DNA from: Mycobacterium dioxanotrophicus
Lineage (GTDB): Bacteria > Actinomycetota > Actinomycetes > Mycobacteriales > Mycobacteriaceae
Direction: 5' to 3'
NCBI RefSeq assembly: GCF_002157835.1
Contig: NZ_CP020809.1
Location: 744,001 to 808,000 of the forward strand
Length of the DNA: 64,000 nt
The notes beneath the pieces are model-generated. The model had not been told where the DNA came from. It did not search any database and saw only the letters and a list, made by a program, of their open reading frames with translations. Position numbers and translations under genes: made by a program. Each line of letters starts with the position of its first letter. Positions within the stretch are counted from its first letter, which is position 1. Shown here one piece after another: positions 1 through 8,392 of the stretch.

Positions 1-122
1 CTTCGCCGCGATTCGACCGGGCCCGACAATTCCCCAACGTATCGACATGTGATATCCGTTCTGTGTCAAAGGGTTCGCGAAGTCGCTGAGATAGTCGCGA
101 GTGCGGGGTCTTCCGTCAAGTC

Positions 123-1055
123 TCAACCCGCCAGGGCACGGTGCGCGTTGGGGCTGATGCCGTAGGCCCGTTTGAACGCGCTGCTGAGTGCGAACGGCGT
201 CGAGTAGCCCACCTCCCGGGCCACTGCGGCGACCGTGGCCCGGCTGCCTGCGAGCAGATCGGCAGCCAGGGCCAGCCGCCAGCCGGTCAGGAACGCGATC
301 GGCGGCTCGCCGACCTGCTCGGTGAACCTGCGGGCGAAGACGGCGCGTGAACATCCTACGGCGGCAGCAAGATTGGCGACGGTCCACGGGTGTGCCGGGT
401 TGTGATGAATGAGCCGCAGGGCGGGGCCGACGACCGGATCCTGCTCGGCACGCCACCAGGCGGGAGCATTGCCGGCCTGGGCGAACCAGCTGCGTAGCAC
501 CGCCATCAGCAGCAGGTCGAGCAGCCGGTCCAGGTAGGCCTCCTGGCCCGGGCCGTCGTTGCCTGCCTCGGTGGCGAGCAGATCTACCAGCGGGGAGTCC
601 CAGTCGGTGCCGCGGACCACCAGCACGTCGGGAAGTGCGTCGAGCAGTCGGGCGCTCACCGCGCTGCGGCCCTCGTAGGCGCACACCACGGACTGGCTCG
701 CGCCTGCCGCGGCGTTGCCCCAGGTCCGCACGCCGAGCGAGAACTCGAACCGCAGATCGGCGCCGGCGAGGGTGGTGCAGCGCTGGCCGGGGTGGATCAC
801 CACCGACGGTGTCGTCGCGGGATCGTCGGCGAACGTGTAGTGCTCGGTACCGCGCGTCACCGCGACATCCCCGGGACCCAGCCAGGTCATTCCGCTGGCA
901 TCGCCGACGATGACGGCTCGGCCCGCGGTCTGGCAGATCAGGGTCAGCGGTGCCTCGTCGCGGATGCGCATCGACCACGGCGGGTCCAGCTGCATCCGCA
1001 ACACGAATGCACCCCGCGCCCGCACGCCGTCGAGTAGTCCGGCCAGCGCGTCCAC
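123..1055 (-). CDS. AraC-family transcriptional regulator
   Basis: A 310-aa protein starting at GTG. The first ~190 residues form a cupin-like sensor region (for example the GPGDVAV stretch), and the last ~95 residues hold the two helix-turn-helix units of AraC/XylS proteins. The second unit and its signature are clear (VAREVGYSTPFALSSAFKR, then the YGISP motif). The N-terminal type is the Cupin_6 class that binds a small ligand. It ends 16 bp before the stop of the methyltransferase on the same strand; no target gene can be named. The first 122 bases of the window hold no gene that I can support. Confidence 0.85.
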   Translation of the reverse strand: MDALAGLLDGVRARGAFVLRMQLDPPWSMRIRDEAPLTLICQTAGRAVIVGDASGMTWLGPGDVAVTRGTEHYTFADDPATTPSVVIHPGQRCTTLAGADLRFEFSLGVRTWGNAAAGASQSVVCAYEGRSAVSARLLDALPDVLVVRGTDWDSPLVDLLATEAGNDGPGQEAYLDRLLDLLLMAVLRSWFAQAGNAPAWWRAEQDPVVGPALRLIHHNPAHPWTVANLAAAVGCSRAVFARRFTEQVGEPPIAFLTGWRLALAADLLAGSRATVAAVAREVGYSTPFALSSAFKRAYGISPNAHRALAG

Positions 1056-1071
1056 AGCCGTAGCGTAACCG

Positions 1072-1830
1072 TCAGTCCGGTTTGCGGGCTTCGATCAGAT
1101 GCCGCGACGAGTGCGCGACCAACGGCCCCTGCAACTCGATCTGGCGATGCAGGTGGCGCAGGCGGTCGCGGTAGCCGGCGACGGTGAATCCGGGCACCGT
1201 CCAGATCACCTTGCGCAGGAAGTACACCACTGCGCCGACGTCGAAGAACTCCATGCGCAGCCGTTCGGAGCGCACGTCGACGATCTCCAGGCCTGCTGCC
1301 CGGGCCGCTGCGCTCTCCGCGACCGCATCGCGTTTGCGGCGGGCGTCCGGCTGCGGTCCGAGGAAGAACTCCACCAGCTCGAAAACGCTTGCCGGTCCGA
1401 CATGTTGAGCGAAGTAGCTACCCCCGGGGGTGAGCACCCTGGCGATCTCCGCCCACCACACCGTGACGGGATGCCGGCTCGTCACGAGTTCGAACGCGGC
1501 GTCGGCGAAGGGCAGCGGTGGCTCGTCACGCGCGGCGACCACCACGACGCCGCGCGGTCCCAGCAGCCGGGTGGCCCGGTCCAGGTTGGCGGGCCAGGCC
1601 TCGGTCGCCGCCATGGTCGCAGGGAACGCGGGCACGCCGGCGAGCACCTCGCCGCCACCGGTCTGCAGATCCAGCGCCGAAGCCACCGAGGACAGCCGCC
1701 GCCCGAGCAGCTGCTGGTATCCCCACGACGGCCGGGCTTCGGTGGCCCGCCCGTCGAGCCAGGAGAAATCCCACCCGTCGACGGGTGCGGCGTCGGCCTC
1801 GGCGACCAGCGCGTCGAAATCGCGCGTCAT
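1072..1830 (-). CDS. Class I SAM-dependent methyltransferase
   Basis: A 252-aa protein of the class I (Rossmann-fold) methyltransferases. Motif I reads LDLQTGGGEVLAG near residue 55, followed by the acidic strand and a post-motif resembling the UbiE/Methyltransf_11 group (PFADAAFELVTSRHPV, then RVLTPGG). The substrate is unknown. I chose the ATG at 1830 because the protein homologous in form begins MTRDFDAL and has AGAGGA upstream. A longer reading to 1953 would overlap the divergent DUF1772 gene and looks non-coding. It lies upstream of, and may be co-transcribed with, the AraC regulator. Confidence 0.8.
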   Translation of the reverse strand: MTRDFDALVAEADAAPVDGWDFSWLDGRATEARPSWGYQQLLGRRLSSVASALDLQTGGGEVLAGVPAFPATMAATEAWPANLDRATRLLGPRGVVVVAARDEPPLPFADAAFELVTSRHPVTVWWAEIARVLTPGGSYFAQHVGPASVFELVEFFLGPQPDARRKRDAVAESAAARAAGLEIVDVRSERLRMEFFDVGAVVYFLRKVIWTVPGFTVAGYRDRLRHLHRQIELQGPLVAHSSRHLIEARKPD

Positions 1831-1915
1831 CACGCACATCCTCTCAAGACTCATGCGTATGCAAACAGGACTTTCAGCGATGGAACGTCTCGACTGATGG
1901 CCGTTGACTGAAGCC

Positions 1916-2395
1916 ATGAATCTCAGTCCCATCACCATCCTGACCGCCACCACCGCAGTGGCCGGCGCCGCCGCGGGCGGCCTGTTCTATGCCTTCTCGA
2001 CGTTCGTCATGCGCGGTCTGGACCGCACGGGCCCGGTCGCCGCGATCACCGCCATGCGCGGTATCAACGCCGAGGCCAACGCCAACGCCGCGTTCCTGGT
2101 GTTCTTCCTCGGCTCGGCGGTGCTGGCGATGGCGGTCGGCGTGGTCGCCCTGTTCCAGCTGAACCGGCCGGGCGGCTGGCTGCTGCTCGCCGGCGCGGTC
2201 GCCGGGGTGCTTCCCCTGATCGTCACCATGGCGTTCAACGTGCCGTTGAACAACCACCTCGACGGTGTCGACCTGGCCGGTGCCGCCACCGAATGGCGGG
2301 CGTACCTGAGCACCTGGACGGCGTGGAACCACGTCCGTACGGTCAGCGGTTTCCTCGCCGGAGCGCTGCTGCTGGCCGGGCTGCGTTACCGCTGA
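1916..2395 (+). CDS. DUF1772 family membrane protein
   Basis: A 159-aa protein with four hydrophobic segments and the conserved N-terminal pattern AGGLFYAFS that marks DUF1772 (anthrone oxygenase-like) membrane proteins. The NAEANANAAF and NVPLNN motifs typical of the family are also present. Function in mycobacteria is not established. ATG at 1916 gives the family-like N-terminus; a TTG at 1904 would add four residues. It is divergent from the methyltransferase, and its 3' end overlaps the 3' end of the convergent MFS gene by 10 bp. Confidence 0.75.
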   Translation: MNLSPITILTATTAVAGAAAGGLFYAFSTFVMRGLDRTGPVAAITAMRGINAEANANAAFLVFFLGSAVLAMAVGVVALFQLNRPGGWLLLAGAVAGVLPLIVTMAFNVPLNNHLDGVDLAGAATEWRAYLSTWTAWNHVRTVSGFLAGALLLAGLRYR

Positions 2396-3912
2396 GTGGC
2401 TCCGTGGAACGACCACGCCACGATCGCCGCGGCCGTCAGCGACAGCGCCACCGCAATCAGTGCCGTCGGCGCGATGCCGGAGTCGAACGCGGTGCGGGCC
2501 GAATCCAGCAGGCGCCCCGCGGTTTCCGCGGGGAGCTCGGTGGCGACCGACACGGCGCCGCCGATGCTCTCGCCTGCCGCACCGGCCTGCTCCGGCGTCA
2601 GCCCGGCCGGAATCTCGACGTTGGTGCGGTAGAACGCACTGAAGATGGTCCCGAGCGTCGCGGTACCGACCACGGCACCCAGCTCATAGGCGGTCTCCGA
2701 GACCGCCGATGCGGCACCGGCTTTCGCAGCAGGGACCGAGGCGACGATGGTGTCGTTGGACACCGTCTGCGAGACACCGACACCGAGTTCCAGCACGATG
2801 AACGACACGATCACCGCGACCACCGTCAGGTCGTGACGGAACAGCATGATCATTCCGAAGCCGGCCGCGACGAACGCCAAGCCGCCCACCATCAGCGTCT
2901 GCGCCGAAAAGCGTTTGGCCGCCTTGACCACGGCGATACCGGCGATCATCGACACCAGAGCACCCGGCAGCGTGACCAGACCGGCCGCCAGCGGCGACAG
3001 CCCGAGTACCAGCTGCAGATGCTGGGAGACGAAGAACACGAAGCCGATCAAGCCCACGATGGACAGGAAGTTCGCGAGTACCGACGAGCTGAACGGGCCG
3101 TAGGAGAACAGGCTCATGTCGAGCATCGGTGTGGCACTGCGGTTCTGCCGGCGCACGAACAACACACCCGAGGCGATACCGATGCCGAAGGCGATCGCCA
3201 CCATCACCGACAAGCCATCGTGCGCAACGGTTTTGACCGCCCAGACGAACGGCAGCATCGCGGTGAACGACAGGGACACGCTCAGGAGGTCCACAGGGCC
3301 CGGGCTCGGGTCACGGGACTCGGGCACCAGACGTGGGCCGAGCGCCAGCAGCGGCAGCAGGATCGGCACGGCAACCAGGAACACCGAACCCCAGTGGAAG
3401 TGCTGCAGCAGAGCGCCGCCGACGATGGGGCCCAGCGTGGTGCCTGCCGTGAAGCAGGATGCCCAGATCGCGATGGCGAGCCGGCGGGGGCCTGCCTCGG
3501 TGAAGATGTTTCGGATCAGCGACAGCGTCGCGGGCATCAACATCGCGCCGAACACGCCTAGAGCGGCACGGGCCGCAACGAGGTACGCCGCACTCGGGGC
3601 GAACGCGGCCGCGACCGACATGACGGCGAAGCCGCTGGCGCCGATCAGCAGGATACGGCGCCGGCCGATCCGGTCACCGAAGCTGCCCATGGCGACCAGC
3701 AGCGCGGCGAGCACCAGTGAATAGACGTCGACGATCCAGAGCTGGACCGATGCCGCGGGACGGAAGTCCTCGGCGATCATCGGCAGCGCGAAAGCCAGCA
3801 CGGTGTTGTCGATGGCGATGAGCAGCACCGGCAGCATCAGCACGGCCAGCGCCATCCAGGCGCGTTTGGGGGTAACTGTCTGCGACGGCGTGGCGTCGAG
3901 GCAGGCGGACAT
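2386..3912 (-). CDS. MFS drug transporter, DHA2 (14-TM) family
   Basis: A 508-aa proton-coupled exporter of the major facilitator superfamily. It has the DHA2 length and hydrophobicity (about 14 membrane segments), the motif-A loop GSFGDRIGRRRILL near residue 80, and a motif-C-like GTTLGPIVGGAL around residue 165, which is typical of antiporters such as QacA/EmrB. ATG at 3912 has AGGAG five bases upstream. A TetR gene ends 58 bp upstream on the same strand, so the pair forms a regulator-exporter operon. The substrate cannot be inferred from the sequence. Confidence 0.88.
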   Translation of the reverse strand: MSACLDATPSQTVTPKRAWMALAVLMLPVLLIAIDNTVLAFALPMIAEDFRPAASVQLWIVDVYSLVLAALLVAMGSFGDRIGRRRILLIGASGFAVMSVAAAFAPSAAYLVAARAALGVFGAMLMPATLSLIRNIFTEAGPRRLAIAIWASCFTAGTTLGPIVGGALLQHFHWGSVFLVAVPILLPLLALGPRLVPESRDPSPGPVDLLSVSLSFTAMLPFVWAVKTVAHDGLSVMVAIAFGIGIASGVLFVRRQNRSATPMLDMSLFSYGPFSSSVLANFLSIVGLIGFVFFVSQHLQLVLGLSPLAAGLVTLPGALVSMIAGIAVVKAAKRFSAQTLMVGGLAFVAAGFGMIMLFRHDLTVVAVIVSFIVLELGVGVSQTVSNDTIVASVPAAKAGAASAVSETAYELGAVVGTATLGTIFSAFYRTNVEIPAGLTPEQAGAAGESIGGAVSVATELPAETAGRLLDSARTAFDSGIAPTALIAVALSLTAAAIVAWSFHGATQR

Positions 3913-3970
3913 GGAAAAACTCCTGTAGGTCAACTGAGAAAAAGCGAAAATTGGTGTGGTGCAGAAGAAT

Positions 3971-4546
3971 TCAGCTGCGCGGCAGGTGAACTGTGCCAGC
4001 GGTGAGGCTGTGCATGATGGCATCGACCACCTGATGCCGGGCGGTGCCGTCCTGCTTGATGGCCTCGTAGCCGGCCAGCAACAGCGCCCAGAACACCCGG
4101 CGGGCCCACCCAGGGGGATATCCGGGACACTCCGCCGAGGCCCGCTCGAGAACCTCGCTGATCGCCTCGTCGCCGGTGTCCAGGTGGGCTGCCAGCTCGC
4201 GATCGGCCTGAATGGTCGGTTCGCTGTAGATGTAGAGCACGATGGGGCCGAGGTCGAGCTGGCTCTCCACGACGCGGCGCAGCGCTGCTTCGGGCGGCCC
4301 GTTGGTGGGCTCGGCGAGTTCGATCGCGGCGCTGCTGAGCGCGTGCACGTGGTAGGCGACCGCGCGGAGCAGATCTGATCGTTCCGGGTAGTAGCGGTGC
4401 AGCGTGCTGCGCCCGACGTTCGCGGCCGCGGCGATTTCGGCCATGCTGGCGGCCGGATGGTCGGCCAGCATTGTCATTGCGGCGTCCAGGATGGCCCTGC
4501 GGGTGCGCTCACGCACACCGTTGGGGGCGGCGACCTGGATGTTCAT
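3971..4546 (-). CDS. TetR-family repressor of the MFS exporter
   Basis: A 191-aa TetR/AcrR protein. The N-terminal helix-turn-helix is complete (ILDAAMTMLADHP, then AEIAAAANVGRSTLHRYYPERSDLL, residues ~19-62), followed by an all-helical ligand domain. It is first in a two-gene operon with the DHA2 exporter, so drug-responsive control of that exporter is the obvious role (inference). A perfect 8+8-bp inverted repeat 30 bp upstream of its start is a probable autoregulatory operator. Confidence 0.88.
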   Translation of the reverse strand: MNIQVAAPNGVRERTRRAILDAAMTMLADHPAASMAEIAAAANVGRSTLHRYYPERSDLLRAVAYHVHALSSAAIELAEPTNGPPEAALRRVVESQLDLGPIVLYIYSEPTIQADRELAAHLDTGDEAISEVLERASAECPGYPPGWARRVFWALLLAGYEAIKQDGTARHQVVDAIMHSLTAGTVHLPRS

Positions 4547-4575
4547 GCATCAAAATGTAGCACGATTGGGCCAAA

Positions 4576-4595
4576 ATGGGACATGTGTGTCCCAT
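4576..4595. promoter_or_regulatory. Probable TetR operator (8-bp inverted repeat)
   Basis: ATGGGACA and TGTCCCAT form perfect arms around a TGTG spacer, 30 bp upstream of the tetR start and between that start and the convergent 3' end of the RDD gene. Position and symmetry fit a TetR operator overlapping the promoter of the tetR-MFS operon. No second copy was seen in front of the MFS gene itself. Confidence 0.5.
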
Positions 4596-4609
4596 CACCG
4601 GATGGCCAG

Positions 4610-5479
4610 TCAGTTCGGCGGGGCAAATCCGCCAGGTTGGTGAGGCGGCGGCGGCGGTGTTGCCGCTGGCGGCGGGTACTGCGGAGCCTGCGGCGCAGGG
4701 TAGGCAAGCGGTGGGGGAGGTACGAGCCGGGCGACCTCGCGGCGGTGCCGCTCGGCGAGCACCGCGGCCAGCACGTACTGCGGAGGAGCGCCGGGCGGCG
4801 GGGGCGGCGATATCCGGGTCGCGACCTCGTGCAGCACCCGCTGTGCCATCTCGTCGCGGATGCGGGGATTGAGCTGGCCGGCCCGGGACAGGAATTGGCG
4901 GGCCAGCTCGACCTGCTCGGCGCCGAGCCCGGAGAGCTGCAGCGACGAGGCCCACCAGGCGAGCATCGGCGGCATGGCCGGGGGCGGCGTGAGCTTGGGG
5001 CCGCGCTCGCTGATCACCAATGTGCCGGCGAAGATGTCGCCGATCCGCTTGCCCTTGGGAGAGATCAGGCTGCAGATCACCGCGGGGCCCCCGGTGAACA
5101 TGAAGATCTCGATGAAACCCGCCAACGCCCGAAACAGCGCCTGGCGGAAGCGTTCCGGGCTGCCGTCCTCGGACACCACCCGCAGGCCCAGCGCCATCTT
5201 GCCCAGCGAGCGGCCCCGCGTCGTCGTCTCCATGACCACCGGATAACCCACGAGCGTCAGCACCGTGAAGATGATCAGGATCGCCGCGGAGAGCGCATCG
5301 TCGAGCTGGGTCAGGGTCAGCGCCCACAGCATCACGCCCGCGATGTAGCCGGCGACGATCACCAGGATGTCGATGATCGAGGCGAGCGCGCGCACCGGCA
5401 GCTGCGCGATCTGGATGTCCAGGATCACCGCATCCCCGGTCACCACAGGTCCGGGCGCCGACGCCGGTTGGAAGGACAT
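4610..5479 (-). CDS. RDD family membrane protein (Rv3695-like)
   Basis: A 289-aa protein. Residues ~25-170 form an RDD domain (three membrane segments, with LPVRALASIIDILV, then TRGRSLGKMALGLRVV and GKRIGDIFAGTLV). A soluble region follows and ends in a Pro-rich tail (about residues 240-289). The role is unknown, but RDD proteins lie beside SpoIIM and the DUF58/MoxR cluster across mycobacteria, suggesting a shared envelope function. It is divergent from spoIIM with only 32 bp between the two start codons, so both must have very short or absent leaders. Confidence 0.85.
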   Translation of the reverse strand: MSFQPASAPGPVVTGDAVILDIQIAQLPVRALASIIDILVIVAGYIAGVMLWALTLTQLDDALSAAILIIFTVLTLVGYPVVMETTTRGRSLGKMALGLRVVSEDGSPERFRQALFRALAGFIEIFMFTGGPAVICSLISPKGKRIGDIFAGTLVISERGPKLTPPPAMPPMLAWWASSLQLSGLGAEQVELARQFLSRAGQLNPRIRDEMAQRVLHEVATRISPPPPPGAPPQYVLAAVLAERHRREVARLVPPPPLAYPAPQAPQYPPPAATPPPPPHQPGGFAPPN

Positions 5480-5511
5480 AGCGTCCCAACCTACCGATTA
5501 CCATCGGCCGG

Positions 5512-6504
5512 GTGGATGTCGATGCGTTCGTGCTGGCCCATCGCGCCACCTGGGACCGCCTGGAGCAGTTGGTCAAACGGCGCAGGCGGCTGACCGGCGC
5601 CGAGGTGGACGAGCTGGTGGACCTCTACCAGCGGGTGTCCACCCATCTGTCGATGGTGCGTTCGGCATCGAACGATTCGGTGCTGGTCGGCAAGCTGTCG
5701 GGGTTGGTGGCGCAGGCCCGTTCGGTGGTCACCGGTGCGCATGCCCCGCTGTGGCGCGAGTTCGTCCGGTTCTGGACCGTGTCCTTTCCGGTGGTGGCCT
5801 ACCGGTCATGGCGCTGGTGGCTCGGCACAGCGGTGGTGTTCATGGCGGTGGTGTTCGCACTGGCCTTCTGGGTCGGCGGCGACCCCGAGGTGCACACGGC
5901 CATCGGAACGCCAAGCGAGATCGACCAATTGGTCAACCACGATTTCGCGTCGTACTACAGCGAGAACCCGGCAGGCTCGTTCGCGCTGCAGGTGTGGGTG
6001 AACAACTCCTGGGTGGCCGCCCAATGCATCGGGTTCGCGATCCTGCTCGGGCTGCCCATCCCGTATCTGCTGTTCCAGAACGCGGCCAACCTGGGTGTCA
6101 TCGCCGGGCTGATGTTCGCCGCGAACAAGGGCGATCTGTTTCTGGGCCTGATCCTGCCGCACGGGCTCCTGGAGCTCACTGCCGTATTTCTGGCCGGAGC
6201 GGTCGGGATGCGGTTGGGCTGGATGGTGATCGCACCCGGTGACCGGCCACGCGGGCAGGTGCTCGCCGAGCAGGGCCGGGCGGTGGTGGCAGTCGCCGTG
6301 GGCTTGGCGGCGGTACTGCTGGTCTCCGGTCTGGTCGAGGCGATGGTGACGCCGTCACCGCTGCCCACCGCGGTGCGGATCGGGATCGGCGTCACCGTCG
6401 AGGTCGCGTTCCTCACCTACGTCATCTACTTCGGCCGCAAGGCCGCGCGGGCCGGTGAGACCGGCGACGTCGAAGATGCTCCAGATGTCGTGCCGGTGGC
6501 TTGA
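5512..6504 (+). CDS. SpoIIM-like (stage II sporulation M) membrane protein
   Basis: A 330-aa membrane protein of the SpoIIM/DUF95 family (Rv3694c position). A soluble helical N-terminus of ~95 residues is followed by about five membrane segments. The central GLPIPYLLFQNAANLGVIAGLM and LPHGLLEL motifs are the family hallmark. In non-sporulating actinobacteria the function is unresolved. The start is a GTG with little leader. Its C-terminal 150 bp overlap, antisense, the reading frame of the truncated GntR gene at the edge of the catabolic island. Confidence 0.85.
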   Translation: MDVDAFVLAHRATWDRLEQLVKRRRRLTGAEVDELVDLYQRVSTHLSMVRSASNDSVLVGKLSGLVAQARSVVTGAHAPLWREFVRFWTVSFPVVAYRSWRWWLGTAVVFMAVVFALAFWVGGDPEVHTAIGTPSEIDQLVNHDFASYYSENPAGSFALQVWVNNSWVAAQCIGFAILLGLPIPYLLFQNAANLGVIAGLMFAANKGDLFLGLILPHGLLELTAVFLAGAVGMRLGWMVIAPGDRPRGQVLAEQGRAVVAVAVGLAAVLLVSGLVEAMVTPSPLPTAVRIGIGVTVEVAFLTYVIYFGRKAARAGETGDVEDAPDVVPVA

Positions 6505-7116
6505 TTCATTCGTGGGGCCTTCTCCCGCAAGCGGCAGGTGTCCCTGGCAAACAGCGTTGGTGGCCGAAGCGCGACGTCCCTGTGCGGTGACGACCAAGTA
6601 CAGGGCGTCCGCGCGAAAAAGGTCACGCGAGAACTCAATTGGACGGCTATCGGCATCGTAGGCCGTGCGAGTGATCAACAGTAACGCCGACCGCGGCTTG
6701 ATCTTCAACGATGCCGCCTCGGCAGCAGTGGCATTGACTGCCTCGATCCGCTCTTCGACCCGCGCGACGATCACGCCGTACTGACTTTCCAGAATCTCGT
6801 AGAGCGACCTGCCCAGCTGTTGTTCCAACAACCCCGGCACGCGCCCAGCCGGAAACTGGGCGTGCTCCAACGATATCGGTGAACTGTCGGCGTGTCGTAC
6901 CCGGCGGATGTCGAAAACGAAGTCGTTGCGTCCCAGCTCGAGCGCATTGCGGGTTGCGGTGTCGGGCGGCGCGACCCGGGTGGAGATGATCCGGGTGCCC
7001 GCCGTGTATCCCTGGCTGGCAAGGAATGCCGGTACCCCGGCCACCTCCATCAGGCTTCGCTTCACGCGAGTGCGGTGGCTGGGCGGCCCCTCGGCGCGAC
7101 CCACGATCAGACTCAA
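6355..7116 (-). CDS. GntR-type regulator lacking its DNA-binding domain (UTRA only)
   Basis: From residue ~12 this matches the ligand-binding UTRA domain of the complete regulator at 15034-15834. Matching stretches include VKRSL versus VERDL, SPISLE versus EPISLE, and FSRDLFRADALYLVV versus VGRDLFRGDRTRVVV. The wHTH that should precede it is absent because the upstream DNA encodes the C-terminus of the flavoprotein. A TTG overlapping that flavoprotein's stop (TTGA) would allow coupled translation; this start is inferred. The frame runs 150 bp into the end of spoIIM, so its C-terminus may also be a junction product. It may be a ligand-binding remnant or a pseudogene. Confidence 0.6.
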   Translation of the reverse strand: MSLIVGRAEGPPSHRTRVKRSLMEVAGVPAFLASQGYTAGTRIISTRVAPPDTATRNALELGRNDFVFDIRRVRHADSSPISLEHAQFPAGRVPGLLEQQLGRSLYEILESQYGVIVARVEERIEAVNATAAEAASLKIKPRSALLLITRTAYDADSRPIEFSRDLFRADALYLVVTAQGRRASATNAVCQGHLPLAGEGPTNESSHRHDIWSIFDVAGLTGPRGLAAEVDDVGEERDLDGDADPDPHRGGQR

Positions 7117-8345
7117 ACCGGTTGTGCCGGCATCGGATAGTAGTTTTCGCAGATGGCCTGAGCCTGTAGCCGCGCCTCGGACCACGACCAGGTCCGTGGC
7201 AGGAACCGATTCGGGCTCAGACTCCGTACGTACGGAGAGACGTCGCCGGTCAGGCTTTCCAGCAGGTGCTGGGCCAGTCCCGCGGAACCCGATACTCCGT
7301 GCGCGTTGCATCCTGCAGCCATCACGAAACCGCGCAGGCCCGCGACCGGCCCCACGACGAATCTCCCGTCCGGGGTGAAGCCGGGCCAACCACGGAATAC
7401 GGTCCTGATCCCGGCGTCACCGAAGGTCGGAACGAATCGAGCAAAGTCCTCGGCGAATGCCCCGAGCACCTCCCAGTTGAGGGTGGCGGGCAGCACAGAG
7501 TCGATGGCTACTGTCGCGGGGTCAATGCTCGTGCCGTTGTGTTCGAAACCGCCACACAGGACACCGGAACCCTCACCGCGGGCATAGACCTGAATCTCCG
7601 GGATCCGCAACGTGGGCGACCCCGAATCCCATCCGTCTTGCGGTTCTGTGACGAAGTACTCGTGAAGCACTGGGACGATGGGCATTTCGACACCGGCCAG
7701 CCGCGCCAGCGCTCCGGCCCACGGACCTGCCGCGTTGACCACCATGTCGGTCGCGATGTTGCCGTGGTCGGTCTGCAGGCCGGTCACCACGCCATCGCGG
7801 ACATCAACGCCGACCACTCGCGTGTGCGGGATCACTCTGGCGCCGAGGTCTCGCGCCGCCTGCAGGTATGCATCGGTGAGACTGTTCGGTTGTACGTATC
7901 CATCGGTCGGACACCAGAGTGCGAGGCGGACGGCCGAGACGTCTTCCAACATGGGACACAACTCCTGCACCCGGCGGCCGTCGATCAACTCGACGTGCAG
8001 GTCGGCCTGGGCGGCGACTGCCGCGATCTGCTGGAGTTCAGCCACCGACGCATCCGACAGTGCAAGGCGAATACTGCCGGTCTCACGCCAGTCGGCCGTA
8101 TATCCGAGATCCTTCTCGAGGTTGCGGTAGAACGCCGCCGACGCGATGGTCAGGCGGGTGCGGTCGAGAGTGGTCCTGGACTGCCCGACGAGTCCGGCTG
8201 CCTGGCTGGTGGTTTCGGAACTGGTATTTCCGGCTTCGATGATTTGCAGGTCGCGGTAGCCCTCGCGGGCGAGAAAATAGGCTGCGGCCGCCCCGACGGC
8301 ACCTCCGCCGACGACAGTCACCTGGCTGTCTGTGAGTTCAGGCAT
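7113..8345 (-). CDS. FAD-dependent amine oxidoreductase (DAO family)
   Basis: A 410-aa flavoenzyme of the D-amino-acid oxidase/sarcosine dehydrogenase superfamily. It has an N-terminal dinucleotide site (VVGGGAVGAAAAYFLA, residues ~10-25), the substrate-domain motif with GWPGFTPDGRFVVGP near residue 345, and MAAGCNAHGVSGS near the C-terminus. Where covalent-FAD relatives have WHAAG, this protein has SQAAG, so FAD is probably bound non-covalently. AAGGAG precedes the ATG at 8345. It is the second gene of a unit starting with the choline-kinase-like gene (47 bp gap). Oxidative demethylation or deamination of an imported amine is likely; the exact substrate is unknown. Confidence 0.85.
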   Translation of the reverse strand: MPELTDSQVTVVGGGAVGAAAAYFLAREGYRDLQIIEAGNTSSETTSQAAGLVGQSRTTLDRTRLTIASAAFYRNLEKDLGYTADWRETGSIRLALSDASVAELQQIAAVAAQADLHVELIDGRRVQELCPMLEDVSAVRLALWCPTDGYVQPNSLTDAYLQAARDLGARVIPHTRVVGVDVRDGVVTGLQTDHGNIATDMVVNAAGPWAGALARLAGVEMPIVPVLHEYFVTEPQDGWDSGSPTLRIPEIQVYARGEGSGVLCGGFEHNGTSIDPATVAIDSVLPATLNWEVLGAFAEDFARFVPTFGDAGIRTVFRGWPGFTPDGRFVVGPVAGLRGFVMAAGCNAHGVSGSAGLAQHLLESLTGDVSPYVRSLSPNRFLPRTWSWSEARLQAQAICENYYPMPAQPV

Positions 8346-8392
8346 GCGGTCTCCTTGCAGTAGTGAGTTGTTTCGCGGGATTCGACGAATGG

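Noticed and set aside
2293..3561. A 422-aa plus-strand frame across the MFS gene
   Set aside because: Gln/Arg/His-rich shadow of the MFS coding strand. The MFS reading has membrane helices and motif A.
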